A stretch of DNA of 64,000 bases from Isoetes taiwanensis (GCA_021234155.1 JAJEKV010000013.1:5150775-5214774), one strand, 5' to 3'. Positions 45,126-57,022 are shown, numbered from the stretch's first letter. Numbers and translations are program-made. Notes: a model not told the origin generated them from the sequence alone.

Positions 45126-45128
45126 ATT

Positions 45129-46840
45129 GCCGAGGCGCTCTTGGTGGCTTCTTAAGAACAGGACGCGGGCCTTGTTTGCCATTAGCAATCCGTAGTTGGT
45201 AAGCCGGAGGCGGACCCGATGTGGTCCCGATTGGTGCCAAGAAGTCGCACTGAACTTGTGGAAGTTGAGGACACGCCGTGGTGGTATGACCCCATTCCCC
45301 GATAAAGGTAACACTGAGCTTTAGAAGGATCAAAAGGAGGACGTGTGTTGGGTCCCCGTTGTTGCTCCTGTTGCGGATAGAGTTGATTCGGTTGCGCCTG
45401 AAGTGGTGGTTGCTGATAGTGCGATTGTTGTTGAGGTGTGGTTTGCACTTGATAAACTAGTTTGTTGCGGAACGGTGTAGGATGAGTGCGAGTGCACTCT
45501 TCCGTGGCATGATTGCACATGTTGCATCTTTTGCAATGAGGCGGGCCATGGGTCGAGTTGCACTCATTCGCCAAGTGGCCTTGGTATTTGCAGATATGGC
45601 ACCGATCCGATTGCTACCGTGGATTGGCATGTTGAGGCTGGACAAAGTCCTGGGAACCATGACGGGTGGAATGAAAGGGAGCTCTTGAAGAGCCACGCCA
45701 CGGGAGGAAACATTGACTGAGTGATTGACAAGGTCGATAGCCTGCTCCAAAGTCTTGGGACGCAGGTATTCAGTCATGAGTCGGATAGCTGGAGGAAGTC
45801 CTTGGAGAAACCAGACCAAAATCTGGCTCTGTGTTGGGTACTCCTTAAGTTTGTTTGAGCGGTAATGTGAAGACGATCCGCAAAATCCCCGGCAGACTCA
45901 AGTAGGCTCTTGTTGAAGGTCATTGAGTTGTTTGAGATGAAGTTGATCATCATCCGTGGTCCCATAGTGAGAAAGAAAAGCGCCTCATTTCTGACCAATC
46001 TTGTTTCCGGTGGCTTTTGTTGGACATGAGCCATTGATGAGGAGAGCCATGCAGTGGTGGAAAAGATGTGGAATTTCGCTTGAGGTTGCGCATGACCATT
46101 CAGACAGCCGTAGCCTCAAATTCTTCCATGTGGGCCCGAGCACTTTGGTTTAAGGGTTTGCCTTTCATGTTGCCAAAAGTGGGATAAGTCACTTTAAGGG
46201 TCCGAAAGGTAGATGTGAAAGTGCTTGGCTGGACAGAACATTATAGTGAGTATATTGAGGTGGAGTTGAGGCGCATGGTGCCCTGAAGGACCTTGATGAA
46301 GGGGAAAACCACGGTTGAGGGACGTAAGGTGCCGGAGCATTGGTTTTGAGGTCCCAAGGTTGTAAAACAGAAGAGCGTGGGAAATGTAGGGAAAGGAAAT
46401 TCCCGGGTAGGCGAAGAGACATGTGGATAACCCTACCCACCCGGGAGATGATGGTTGTGAAGGAAGAGGCGATGGCCCTGAAGAGTGATGGATGTAGGCA
46501 TGTTCAGGGGGTATGAAAGTAAGGTTGAGAGGGTTGAGCCCGATAGGGCTCCCCCGATAGTGATGAGGTGACCGAGGTCGTGGAGCAATGTTTGCACGCT
46601 TTGGGCGGGAACCGGGACGTGATGGACACGAGGAATGGGTGGCACCGATCGAGCCCTAGACCGAAGGTGGCCTCCCTCAATGTCATAAGCGTATCCATAC
46701 ATGTCGCGGTCAGCTTCCCTTCGATGATGGCACTCCAAGCGAGATGCCGTCTGAGAAAGAAGTTCTTCTCCCGCGTGAAGTTTCGGATGTACATGGCCAC
46801 AGTAAGAAAGTAAGATCGAATCGCACTTGCAGCCGGCGCA
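45129..46840 (-). pseudogene. Gypsy gag, right of the insertion
   Basis: Matrix/capsid-like remnants are spread over several frames (46800-45780). They are followed by three zinc knuckles in the nucleocapsid part: CHICKYQGHLANEC, CKRCNMCNHATEEC and, split by a frameshift, CY..GEWGHTTTACP. A Gln/Pro-rich stretch separates them. The frame ends KKPPRAPRQ at the insertion point and resumes with SRYPPAPAN at 13345. Frameshifts near 46430, 46040, 45800, 45600 and 45320 make it non-functional. Confidence 0.8.
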
Positions 46841-46848
46841 TGCGGCGG
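46811..46848 (-). promoter_or_regulatory. Possible primer binding site region
   Basis: Read on the minus strand, the sequence about 8 nt inside the 5' LTR is TGCGCCGGCTGCAAGTGCGA, then TTCGATC. On the plus strand this looks like a tRNA T-loop and acceptor 3' end (TCGAATCGCACTTGCAGCC). A canonical PBS would start TGG, so one base would be missing. Plant Tat elements often have PBSs beginning TGGCGCC. Tentative. Confidence 0.3.
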
Positions 46849-47415
46849 TGTTTAGGGTCCGGGTTTGGGAACTCCCCGAAGACAGCCCTCAGGAGGACCC
46901 GTGGATCTAACAGGAGAGTCCGGGGGACTATGTCACGCGGGATTTGCAAGAAGAGAACAAGAAAAAGAGAACAGAACAAAGAGAACAATGAGAGGAAAAT
47001 GATAAGCTTCCTTGATATCAATGATGAACATACATGAGCTCTCGCAATGGAGAGAAGACTGAAAAGAGACAAGACTCAAAACTCATCTAGCCCTCATGTG
47101 CTAGCTCTACTCATATATATAGTACAATGGCCTTTGGCCCAATATAGACACTCTGACTGATCTCGGTGCCGACTCCTGGAAGGAGGCCTGATTTGCAGGA
47201 ATGCTGGCGGTGCCTCTTGAAGTGCCTAGAATCATGCTGACGCTGACGCGGGCGGTGACGGGCCATCACTTGTCTGAGCGGCGCCTCTTGGTACCAGACC
47301 CAGGCTTTGACTGCGTGGTCTGCTGCTTGGTCTTCTGCTGGGCCTTTGACGGCTGACCCGTGGTTGACTGTGGATCCTTGTTCTTGACCTGATCCGTCGT
47401 ATGCATGAATAGTCA
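46849..47415 (-). repeat. 5' LTR of the gypsy element
   Basis: It has the same orientation as 4642-5200. The outer end is TGACTATTCATGCAT on the minus strand and the inner end is CCTAAACA. The shared middle includes GAACAATGAGAGGAAAATGA and a TATATATA box near 47114. It is followed by direct repeat F at 47423. Confidence 0.9.
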
Positions 47416-47422
47416 TGTGCCT

Positions 47423-47718
47423 TGTCTTGTTTACTTACCTCTAGTCCCGTGAGAATTTCATGCTAATAGCACATAGCATCGAAGTTACAAAAATAACAAT
47501 AGCCATGACAACCGAAGTCAAATGCTTTGAACTTTGTTTCTCTCCCTCGTGGTTGGTTTGAACTGGATATTCCCAAAAGATTGAATCCTGTCAATAGCAC
47601 GGTGCCATGGAACATTTCTAAAGATCTTATCACGGTTCCTTCCTTAGATGGCAATGCTATTATAGCATGTAAAATTCTATAAGTATCCCTAATCTTCTCG
47701 ATTTTAGAAAATACGATA
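47423..47718. repeat. Direct repeat F, right copy
   Basis: Second copy of the 294-bp flank described at 4348-4641. On the minus strand it ends with a consensus donor (ACTAGAG/GTAAGT), so it probably contained an exon of the split host locus. Its natural continuation (CGATATATTGCACAG) is seen only here; the left copy is cut by the LTR. Confidence 0.85.
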
Positions 47719-48065
47719 TATTGCACAGATATATTGCACATGAAGCATCACATTATGAACAACCGGGATGGCATTTTCAAAAACAAAGTGAATGCTCTTA
47801 CTTATACATGTAAAAATTGTATAGGCAAGCCGCAACAAACAACATACCAAATATGGGTTGATAAGATAAGGATGCCGGAGATGCAGACCTATGACCTGCA
47901 TAGGTAAAGAGCGCTATATAAGATCTTGTGCTCCATAATCTTATGATACAATATATATGCATAGCTCAAAGTAAGAAGTATATAGAGAGTAAATGCACCT
48001 TATATTTAAAGCTTATTAGAGATACCATATCCATTTCACCAAGGAGTTCGAAAGAAGAAACCTCT

Positions 48066-48735
48066 TACCAACTGCTAGAAAGTTTGCACCGATGGTCAAC
48101 TTAGCATAAGAAAGAAGCTGCCCAACAGATATTGAAAATGAAACTAACTCTCATGTTTTGCATGAAGCCCGTTGATTCCTGATAATGGCTTGCTTCTTCC
48201 CATTCCAGAATCGATGTGTTACATGACAGAATAGGGGATATTGGAATTAAAAACAATAATCCTCTGCGCAGGCTATAGATTTGAATAAAAAATATAAACA
48301 TGTATTTCGAATGCATAAACCACCAACCCTAACCATAGCAATATGCCATGCTGCATGCTCCCGGCAAATAGAACCCTCACGAAAGAAATAGATTTTGAAC
48401 TTATCCACTGATCCTTGCACTGGCCCCTGCTTCTTGGCAACCTCAAGGCAGAGCCGTCCACTCCAAACTGCAAAATAATGAACTTAAGAGGAACAGAAAA
48501 ACGTTTTCAGTTTTCATGGTATTGCATGCCGAAAAACAAAACACAAAATTTGCATCAACGATGGCATGGCACCTGAGGCCCAATCGCTGGGCAAGAAATG
48601 TGAAGATGGGGCGCCCTAAAAAATTTCTTCAAAGCCAGACCCCTCTTGCAGATTTGATGCACACAGCAGCAAAGATCGGCAGTGCACAAATCATGCCGAA
48701 GCCAACAACGGAACCCCTTTCGACCTATCGAAAAA
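48066..48735 (-). pseudogene. Exon-like blocks of the split host locus, unrecognised
   Basis: Three minus-strand blocks are seen. The block at 48570-48735 starts after TCGATAG and reads VVGFGMICALPIFAAVCIKS, a membrane-like segment, then meets a stop. The block at 48334-48467 (TTTTGCAG/TTTGG to ATG/GTTAGG) includes AKKQGPVQGSVDKFKIYFF. The block ending at 48069 (TTG/GTAAGAG) includes VGQLLSYAKLTIGANFLAV. Splice signals are good but the family is not recognised. The in-frame stop and the retrotransposon insertion argue for a dead gene. Confidence 0.4.
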
Positions 48736-48780
48736 GAAAATCGTAACACACAGCATATAGGTGAAGCTCAGAAAAAACAA

Positions 48781-51303
48781 AGTTCTAAATCATAGAAAGG
48801 GGCACAAACTCGATTTTTGGAATACTGAAAATTGTTTCCGGCGGTTAAAACCTTTAAAACCTTAGGAAATCATCCTTAAAAGAAAATCTAAAAAGTTTTC
48901 GGATAGTCGGGAAAACCAAATTTAGACAATAGAAGATACCTATCAATTGTGGTAAGGAATGTCAAATGTACATAGATGATATAACATCTAACTGTACATA
49001 TAAAAAAGAATGTAATTTGTGAAACCAATTTGTATTAAAATGTTGGAGGGAATATACATGGAAGTTGTTTATTGTTGTAACTAAGTTGTTTAGTCGAGTG
49101 CATGCTTCGTTTTAGTCAATTTGGTTAAATTATGACAAAACAGACCTCCACTACTCATGCAGTGCACCAACACCCCTTTTGAAAATCTCACTTTGGCCTG
49201 GGGTGCACACCATGAGTAGTCGACCCTCATGCTACCCCAAAATGACCCCAAACTAGAAAATAAGAGTGAATTCTAGCTCCACTCATCGAGTAGAGCAGGA
49301 AAATGCCCTTATTTCATTAATTTGGCGACAGCTGAGACCCAAACATGCCGCCACTACTCACGCAGTTTTGGAAATCTTACTTTGGCCTGTGGCGCACGCT
49401 ATGAGTAGTCAAAACTTTGAACCTTCATAACTTGACCTAGACAGCTCCAAATTGTCTGAAATTTGTTGCAAGACAGTCTAGAACTCATTTATGACCTCAA
49501 CTAGGCTAGAAACATTATATTCTACCTCAAAATGACCAAATTTGATCAAACCCTAAAAGTTTTAAAAACTAGGGTTTGTTTATAAATAAAAGAATACACT
49601 CAGTAGGACCTCATAAGTCTTGCTTTCAGCTCAAAGTTGATGCCTTACTCCTAGGTAGAAGTGCTCAAGAAAGGGAGGGAAGCACAATGACAAACACCTC
49701 TACCAACAAGACGAGTAGTGCAGGACGCCACCGACCTATCATCAATCTTCATCAAATGAGAAGAATATTGGATAATCAATGACATCAAGAGTCTTCTGGA
49801 CTGTCAAGCTCCCGGCTACCACATCCACGAGCTCACATCAAAAAGAGGATCTCGACCCTTTCATCGACTCGATGCACATGAGTTTCAAAAGGAAGAATGC
49901 AAGGTACAGGTGCAGGAGCATGTTAGACAGGGAACCTGCATTAACATCACGACCTAGAGTTCAAGAGCATAATCTTCTATCGAGAGGAGAATTCACAACA
50001 ACACAGAAGCGCATAGAAACCGCAGGGAGGACCACCATGATCTTGCAGCCTAATAGCTCAAGAAGATATCACACAACGCCAACAAAAGGAGCAATCAAGC
50101 TAGACAACTACAAAGCACCCAAGGACGACTAGGATGAGCTTCCAATTCCCTTATACCAGTAGGGAAACTTTCATCGGTTCCAAATAGGAGATCATGATGG
50201 AGAGGAGACACCTATCAGGGGAGGAACATCTCTGACTTGAAGGCCTACATTAGCATCAAGGGCAAGATCAAGGAGGAGGATAGTCTGTTCGAATGAGAGT
50301 TCCAAATCCAGAGGCATCTGGAAACCAAAGGAAGAATGACTTTACTCCTTCAGCCAGGTAGTGTGAGACTCGAGTGTACCATACCCAAGGGACGGATGAG
50401 ACGACCCAGCCAGCAGGTACATATCACTCAAAGGCGACCAGAAGGAGCTATTGGGACTGCCACACTTCCAGGCATAGGAAAGGCATCTTGCAACAAAGCA
50501 AAATCCAAGCAATAGGAGTTGCACTTAGAAATTCAACCCCGCAAAGAAATGACACCGCTCACCTCGATTGCTATCTCAAAGCTTCGAATGCTTGGCCGAC
50601 TACATCAACCAGGTGATCTTATTCAAGCGATCAACGACACTGTGCATCTTCAACTTTGCAACTGCACATCGCATGTAAGGATGCTGAGCGACCACTGCAT
50701 TCCACACAATGGTAAACACAAGGAGGAGCAATTTCTACTCAACGGTTCACATTGAGGAAAATTCTTTACAACTTGGGATAAAGAGCTCAGATCGGACATG
50801 AAGGTCACTATGTAGCATCATCTCAAGGAATCCTGGAGTCAACCAGAACGAGGAATATGCAACAAGTAAGAAGAATCAAACGTGATAGGAGGAAGGGAAA
50901 CCCTAAAGGAGTATAAACATTTAAATATATACTCTCATGTAATTTGGAAAGGTGGATGAATTAAAATCCCAATGTAAATGTGTATACGGCTTTTTATATC
51001 TCAGGTGCTCACATATATAGTGTAGAAACATGAGTTTAAAATCATATTTTAGGGGAGCGTTTAGATCAAGAAACTCCATCACTTCGATTGTCAAATTAAG
51101 GATGAAGTAAAGCTTCGACTCCAACCACTTCGAGAAGTGCTCTCAAGTAGAAGATCGCTCATCCAACACAATGTCAGGATGAGAGATAATGTCGTTCATG
51201 TCAAGATCATTAGCGCTGCACCATCTAAGTGTTGCACCAAGACATCTTCGAGATGCAACTCTACCTCTTGTTGTAGTGCAACACTTGACGACCTTATGAC
51301 ATA
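48781..51303. other. Degenerate retroelement-like region
   Basis: Two quasi-palindromic modules (49148-49221 and 49352-49410) read CACTACTCATGCAG...ATGAGTAGTC. They precede a TATAAATAA box at 49581-49589, an LTR-promoter layout seen again further right. Plus-strand frames at 49676-50755 are open in patches (for example ISDLKAYISIKGKIKEEDSL) but broken by stops. I cannot name the element. Confidence 0.4.
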
Positions 51304-51490
51304 TGTGACGCTCCCTATCAAATATACGGTGCTCGACTGCACATCTCGTAGGAAATCCCCCATCCAATTCTTCGGCTGCATGGGCCCGCCGTCTATCTCG
51401 CACTCCAGGATATCCCTAGGGCGGGAAGGGGACACGAAGGTGTCTTACGTGCCCAACCCCTATGGGCTCTTATAAAAGCAGAAGCATAAA
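51304..51490 (-). repeat. LTR-like terminal fragment, inverted relative to 53847-54027
   Basis: On the minus strand it runs from TGTTTATGCTTCTGC to GGGAGCGTCACA. It closely follows the plus-strand segment at 53847-54027, including GATGGGGGATTTCCT and GCCGTATATTT-like blocks. The CA end at 51304 suggests an LTR 3' end on the minus strand. The flanking 51491-51600 also resembles the sequence preceding 53847. Confidence 0.65.
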
Positions 51491-51639
51491 CAAATGTCAG
51501 TACTAACAACAACAATATATCTAACTACCTCGAAGGATAGCACATCCTTACATACATTAGACCTATGTTCTAAGGCTATAGATCTCCAATTTAGGTAACA
51601 TAAAGTGCAAATCTAAGCAAAACAAGTCAAGAAACACTA

Positions 51640-54027
51640 TACGGCAGTTTACGAGGTCAAATTGCGCAAGTTTTGGTCAAACACGCCGACCCGGCATCTC
51701 CATGGAAAACGATTTATGTCATGATGCGAGGCCATTGGTCTGGGTGACCCGAGTGGGTCATTTTTGGCAAAACTTAACATTTTTAGGAGTTATAATGATG
51801 CTAAAATGCATGTTTGTGTCAATTCTAGACTATCTAGCAACTTATTTTATGTCAAACTGACATGTAAAAGTGCAAATTTGGGTGACTTCGAAGTTACTCA
51901 AGACGAAACGCCAAGGTTTCGTCAGGACGCAGAGACCATTGGCGCGGTGTGATCCGAGTGGGCCATGTTTGACTAATTATTAATTTTTTAACAGATTTAA
52001 GGTGCACATCGAATTTTAACAAGTTCTAAGCATTCTAACAACTTTTATTACAAAAATTGAACAATTTAAGCCAAAAACAAGGGACTTGGGGTTACTCCAC
52101 AAGAAATGCGGCCTCGCGGACGTGACGCAGAGGCTATTGAGAATCTGTGACTCGAGTGGGTCAATTTTGATCTGAAAGTCAATTTTAAGGAAAAATTTTA
52201 AACTAGCATTACTAATAAGAACATTTTAGTTACATTAGGAAAGATTTTACACCAAATTGATTTATACAAAAAAAAAGTACAAGATGGGATAATATCTGTC
52301 GTATTTATTGATGATTAAACAATGCCGACTAAGGTGTAATAAATATTTGGCTTGCATCGTGGTTTTACAGCCCTTATTCATGTGATTTTTTTTTTTTGCA
52401 ACGAGATTAAAGGATGTGTGACGTGCCAGTGGAAATATACCATAAATACGATATTTCCAGGTCCGTTACTATACAAGTCTATCTTCATAGCCTTGTATAC
52501 CATAGATTGTGGCACTAGGGGCATGACTAAGTTATTCATATAACTTAGCCAACCTTAGGTTAAGACCATTTTCCACGGGGTCTTTAACCTATTAGCACCC
52601 GCCACACCTGACTTACCCTATTGGAGCCACGCGGCATAACATGTGAACCCTAACCTATAAAGGCCTAAACCCAACCCTAGGCCTTTTCTTCGCTCCAACA
52701 AATGAACCTTTTCGGCACTCAAACTCCGCTTTCGAGAACCGTCACCGCGGGCACAAAGATAAAGGTAAGGCCCCTGTGAGCGGAGTGCATCAGCAGAGTG
52801 GGAGCTACCTCAACACTTCAAGACCATGGAGACGCCAAGATTTGGGAGGAGTGCTTCCGGAGCAGTGTATGTAGAGTAGTGTTTGGTAGATCATCCGAAG
52901 TTAGCACTCCGTGATGGGTTAGTATTTCGAAGGCCAGAGTAGAGCCATCCTAGAACTCCTTTATTCAACATCTTGAACCCTAATCAAGGAACCCTAAATC
53001 GTAGTTAGATATGTATGATTAGGTTAAGATGTTCTTATGATGTTTATCACATATGATGTATGTGATGTTGGTTGATCATGTCGCCCTCTCAGATCGGGAA
53101 GGAGGTAGAGACCTAGAGCCATATGTAGTATGCTCCTAGATTAGATCCCTTAGTTCCTATTAGATGCGGCCTGCGGCATAGGAACCCACCTCGTGCTATG
53201 GAGGCTATGATGTGACTCAAAGACTACACAACGGGGCTAGAGGCCATGAGGGGAGGATCCCCGCCGAGTGGGGGCTACGGGGATCCCATAGTGGGCTAGG
53301 CTTATGGTCGATCACTGCAGGGGCCGAGCATGGGTCCGACCCCTCCCCGATGCGGTGTGTCGCCTCTCAAGAGTTGCAAGTGTCAGCCTTGGCTCTTGTT
53401 TTGGGGGTTCAACATGAATTGTGTGTCGCCATGATTCTCTAACCGCCTGGGAACCTCTAGACCCCGGAAGGGAGATGCAACCCTCCCCCGCCGACGGACC
53501 AGGAGATACAACCCGAGTAGTCCCGGCGGGTGATGCCATGGGATTGCGTGATCCCAAGGCTAGAGTCATGCCGTAGCCCCGACGAGCCCATCCGCAAAGC
53601 ATGCACAGGAGGGGCGGATGGAGTGGTCAACCCTAGCTATTGTTTATAGCCAGCCCCGCCATTGTTAAGACTCGTGGCCGCTTCTATCTTGAGGCCTAGC
53701 TGGCCAGTCATCCTCCTTATGAGTCGGAGCCATGGGTAGGAGCTCTCATGTTTTATGGCATAGGATTATCTTTTTGCGCTTGGGATATGTGGATGGACTA
53801 CCCCCGCTTAGTATGATGTATTGTTATTGCTAGTTCCGACGCTGTTTATGCTTCTGTGATAGGAGCCCATAGGGAAGGGCGACAAGACACCTTTCGTGTC
53901 CTTCCCGCCGCACTACTTGATCCCAGAGTGTGGGATAGACGGAGGGCCCGTGCGGTCGAAGGACCGGATGGGGGATTTCCTGCGGAGTGTACAGCCGGGT
54001 GCCGTATATTTAGCAGGGAGCGTCACA
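51640..54027 (+). repeat. Diverged LTR (gypsy-type), plus strand
   Basis: Three upstream modules (about 51660-51770, 51901-51964 and 52105-52164) each carry a variant of GTGACCCGAGTGGGTCA. A TATAAAG box follows at 52656-52662. The segment ends GGGAGCGTCACA at 54027. From about 52640 it parallels 55700-57009 block by block: GGGAAGG.GGTAGAGAC, GATGCTCCTAG, GCCTGCRGGC and GGGGCGGATGGAG. No good PBS follows, so it may be a solo or truncated LTR. Its start is uncertain. Confidence 0.6.
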
Positions 54028-55680
54028 GGATGGGGAACATTTAAAAAGTCGTGTGGATGCTTTTTTTGAGGAAATGGCACATTTTTATGAGATCGTTGTG
54101 TACTACGATCAGATGAGCTTTATAAGCAATGTTATCCTCCATGCAAAAACTGAATGAATGATGACATGTATTCTGCAGTTGATTGTACTAGTATGCAAAA
54201 CTTAGTTTGACTAGGAGATATCCTTCTTAGCTATGCTCTAAAAAGCCCATACTCTTCTTCTTGTACGTGGCACCGATTCTGGAATGATTGGACCAGAAAG
54301 AGTGCATTAGATACACGCTTGCATGAGATGCTAATACAATATTAATGACAAGCATCTTCAGTTAGTTTTCTTGGTTATAGTAAAGCATGAGGTACAATTA
54401 ATGTGTTTGTTGCTTGTGCATTATGAACTCTGTTTTTCAACTGGATGTATCAAAGTTAAACAGGGATCTAACAAGGGTGATGTATACTAGTGGACATGCA
54501 TTGGAATCTTGTCTGCAACCTATAAATGCAGTTCCAATTAGGCCATAGAAGCTAGAATTATATGGCACTACCCTTCTTGCTCTTATTTGAATGTACATCT
54601 CTGAAACTATTTTGCTCTGCCCAAACACTTTTCATCATATCTGGAGATCAAGAACTCCGTTTCGCTGAAATTTATTATGCGCTTGGAAAGTCATCTTAGA
54701 TTTCTTCCTATTGCTGAAATTTGTCATGTTGGAAAGCTCCCTCAGTGATCTTTCTGAAGGTATGTGATTTGTATGTGTTTGAATGGTGTTTCCATAGCAA
54801 AACACAGATTACAGCCCCGCACCACCACCGTGGTTCATATTATATTTTTGTTCATATCTCTTTCTCTCGGACTCGGTTTCTCATGAAATTTATATATTTG
54901 GAAAGCTCTCTCGAGTTCTTTCAAATATATTTTATGTTGCTAATGTTTAGACAGGATTTCGTGAGCAAAAACAACAGATTTTCGAGTGCTGGCTTTAGGG
55001 TTTCCATTGTTTGATATTTCAAAGACTATATACTTTTTCTTTCATATCTATTGATCCGCAGCTACTGCTTTGGGAGCAATGCATATCATTGGAATTTTGT
55101 TCGCGGATGATTATAAAGACATGGGTTTGTACACATTTGCTTAAGATCCGAGAGGAGAAAACAACAAGTTTTTGCAACCCGATTTTAAGATCGATTCGTG
55201 AGGGTGTGATACCATCCAATCACCTTTAGCTTAAAGCATCTACATGTCGAAGCCTTTGCGTGACGCAAGCCCCGTAAGCTGGAAGAACCATTGCTTATTT
55301 TCATTTCGCATAAGCCTGTAAGGTGGCAGAGGTCAGGTTGCACTAGAGGTTGTGCTTGATTTATGCACTTGACACTTTCGCATTGTGTGTCCTGTGGGTG
55401 AAAGAGCCCGCGACTTGCTTCTTGCACTTGAAGCCCGCGCGCTCGACACGCGGAAGCTTTCGACGGGCCCTCAGAAAAGGGACGAGGTTAAAGGCCATCA
55501 AAGTGCTTTGAGGCTTTCGACAAGCATCCGTAAGGTGGCAGATGACATTCCAAAGGTTTATATACGGTCTCAAGACGATACCGCATCGCGCCATCACGCC
55601 AGACACACCTCCAAATGCGGTACGCCAACGTGTACCCAAGCAAGGACACCCTAGGGGGCAACTTGCAATGGTGCGCATAC
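54028..55680. other. Unassigned sequence with short repeats
   Basis: No gene was recognised. A motif TGAAATTT..ATG..TTGGAAAG appears three times near 54667, 54716 and 54877. Near 55237-55560 the motif TTTCGACAAGC.TCCGTAAGGTGGCAGA recurs in part. The latter may be U3 sequence of the LTR that ends at 57009. Confidence 0.4.
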
Positions 55681-55689
55681 TTAGCAATG

Positions 55690-57009
55690 CGCACCTTTAG
55701 ACCTTTAACCCATTAAAGGTAGACCAAGGGTCATGGAAACCCTAAACCTAACTGATAGCCTTCATAAGGCACCAAACCCTAACATTTTGCCCTAAGACCT
55801 CTCGAGTCCGATTCGCTACCGAGGAGTCAATCCCAACTCCCACGATCCGTCGCCGCTCTAGCCTTTTGTCGATCATCCTTCCGACCGCATCCCGCGGAAC
55901 AGAGACATGGACGCCTTCGGATCGAGAGGAGGAACCAGTGGATCGGTATTTGATCGATTGAATAGTCTAAACCTTATTCCAGCCTTCAACCAAGAGGGTT
56001 TAGCCTATTAAATCACTCTTAGTAGCCAAGCTGATCCTGAGATTGACTCTAACTAAAGAACCTAACTCTATGTATTAGATTAGTTCTCATTTCTTATGTT
56101 CAGATGATGGACGGATGTATTCTGTGGACTCATTGTATTGGGAAGGGGGGTAGAGACTTAAAGCTTAGTAGATGATGCTCCTAGCTAGTCCCTCTTAGTG
56201 CATTACTAGATTTCGCCTGCAGGCCAGAGCCCACCCGGGTTGTGGGTGAAGGGGCCGACCGGGCTTAGGAATGAGGTTCGTGTTCGACTTTGACCCATCC
56301 CTCCGCATGTAAAGTCTCCACGGGATCGTGAGTGACTAGGTCTAATGGCTTGCCACCGAGTGTGGGTAAGGCATGGGCTGGACACCTGCGGGGTGGTGTA
56401 CACCTTCCAAAGGGGTTAAGTCGGATAAGGGCAGGCCCTCTAGTCACCTTGGGTCAAAGACGAGATCTCCCAAGGGAGTGATCCCACCGCCCCATCGGGA
56501 CTAGGGAGATGTAACCCAGAATAGCCCCTTTGGCTATGCACCCTACGCTGGCTACGGGTCCCAACACTTGTCAACCTACTCGCAGAAAGTGTGCACGTGA
56601 GGGGCGGATGGAGGACAACCCTAAGCCATGTTCCTATGCCCCAATCCATTGTCATGATTCTGCGTCGCGACCGAACTCCCGAGACCCAAGCTAGTCACCA
56701 TCCCCCGAGTCTCGAGCCTTGGGTAGGAGCCTTTGTATTGTGTTGATCTTTGTCTATGCAGATGTTGATGGGCCACCCTTCGAGGTGGATATATGATGTT
56801 ATGTTACCGACCAGATGTTTACGCTTCGCAGCCTAGGTAGGCCCCGAGGAAGGCGGGGGTAAAATGACCCCTTCACTTTCCCAATCGCGGACTCTAGGCG
56901 GTCATAGTGATATGTGGAGGGTCCCAGACGCTGTGGGAGTCTGGTCGCGGGGATGAACTCCCTGTTGGTATACGGTATGCATCGTGATAGGACAGTAGGG
57001 GACGCCACA
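55690..57009 (+). repeat. 5' LTR of the right-hand gypsy element (start uncertain)
   Basis: It ends GGGGACGCCACA, directly followed by a PBS, and matches the LTR ending at 54027 in order of blocks. The 5' boundary cannot be set because the 3' LTR lies outside the window. Confidence 0.6.
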
Positions 57010-57010
57010 A

Positions 57011-57022
57011 TGGTAACAGAGC
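57011..57022 (+). promoter_or_regulatory. Primer binding site
   Basis: TGGTAACAGAGC lies one base after the LTR CA end and matches the common plant PBS TGGTATCAGAGC (initiator tRNA-Met) at 11 of 12 positions. It fixes the LTR end and the plus orientation of the element. Confidence 0.75.

Larger units (their letters stand above)
13349..45128 (-). mobile_element. Split-direct-repeat tyrosine-recombinase retrotransposon (DIRS/PAT/kangaroo type)
   Basis: This minus-strand element carries an accessory ORF, gag, RT-RNase H, a linker domain and a tyrosine recombinase. Its ends form split direct repeats: A1 (44913-45125) at the 5' end; B1 (14265-14303) directly abutting A2 (14052-14264); and B2 (13346-13384) at the 3' end. 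This A1...B1A2...B2 order defines PAT/Ngaro-type YR elements; kangaroo of Volvox is the green-lineage example I know. There is no target duplication: both junctions share one ATT, and excision restores the gypsy gag frame. Without the nested transposon it is about 9.0 kb. I see one difference between A1 and A2 over 213 bp, so insertion was recent. Confidence 0.92.
4642..47415 (-). mobile_element. Tat-like Ty3/gypsy retrotransposon (layer 2), interrupted
   Basis: This minus-strand LTR retrotransposon has its 5' LTR at 46849-47415 and 3' LTR at 4642-5200. Its order is gag, protease, RT, RNase H, integrase, then a region with an antisense ORF and a long sense ORF before the 3' LTR. Removing the 31,780-bp insertion (13349-45128) leaves about 11 kb. 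RT before integrase, the DGGSAVN protease motif and the EWVSPIV/DGFSGYNQI RT motifs place it in Ty3/gypsy near the Tat/Athila group. Extra ORFs between pol and the 3' LTR, including an antisense one, are known for Tat relatives such as Grande. Frameshifts, stops and diverged LTRs indicate an old, inactive copy. Confidence 0.92.

Noticed and set aside
46811-46840. A tRNA gene
   Set aside because: Only a T-loop-like and acceptor-like stretch is visible; no cloverleaf can be formed. It fits better as a decayed PBS.
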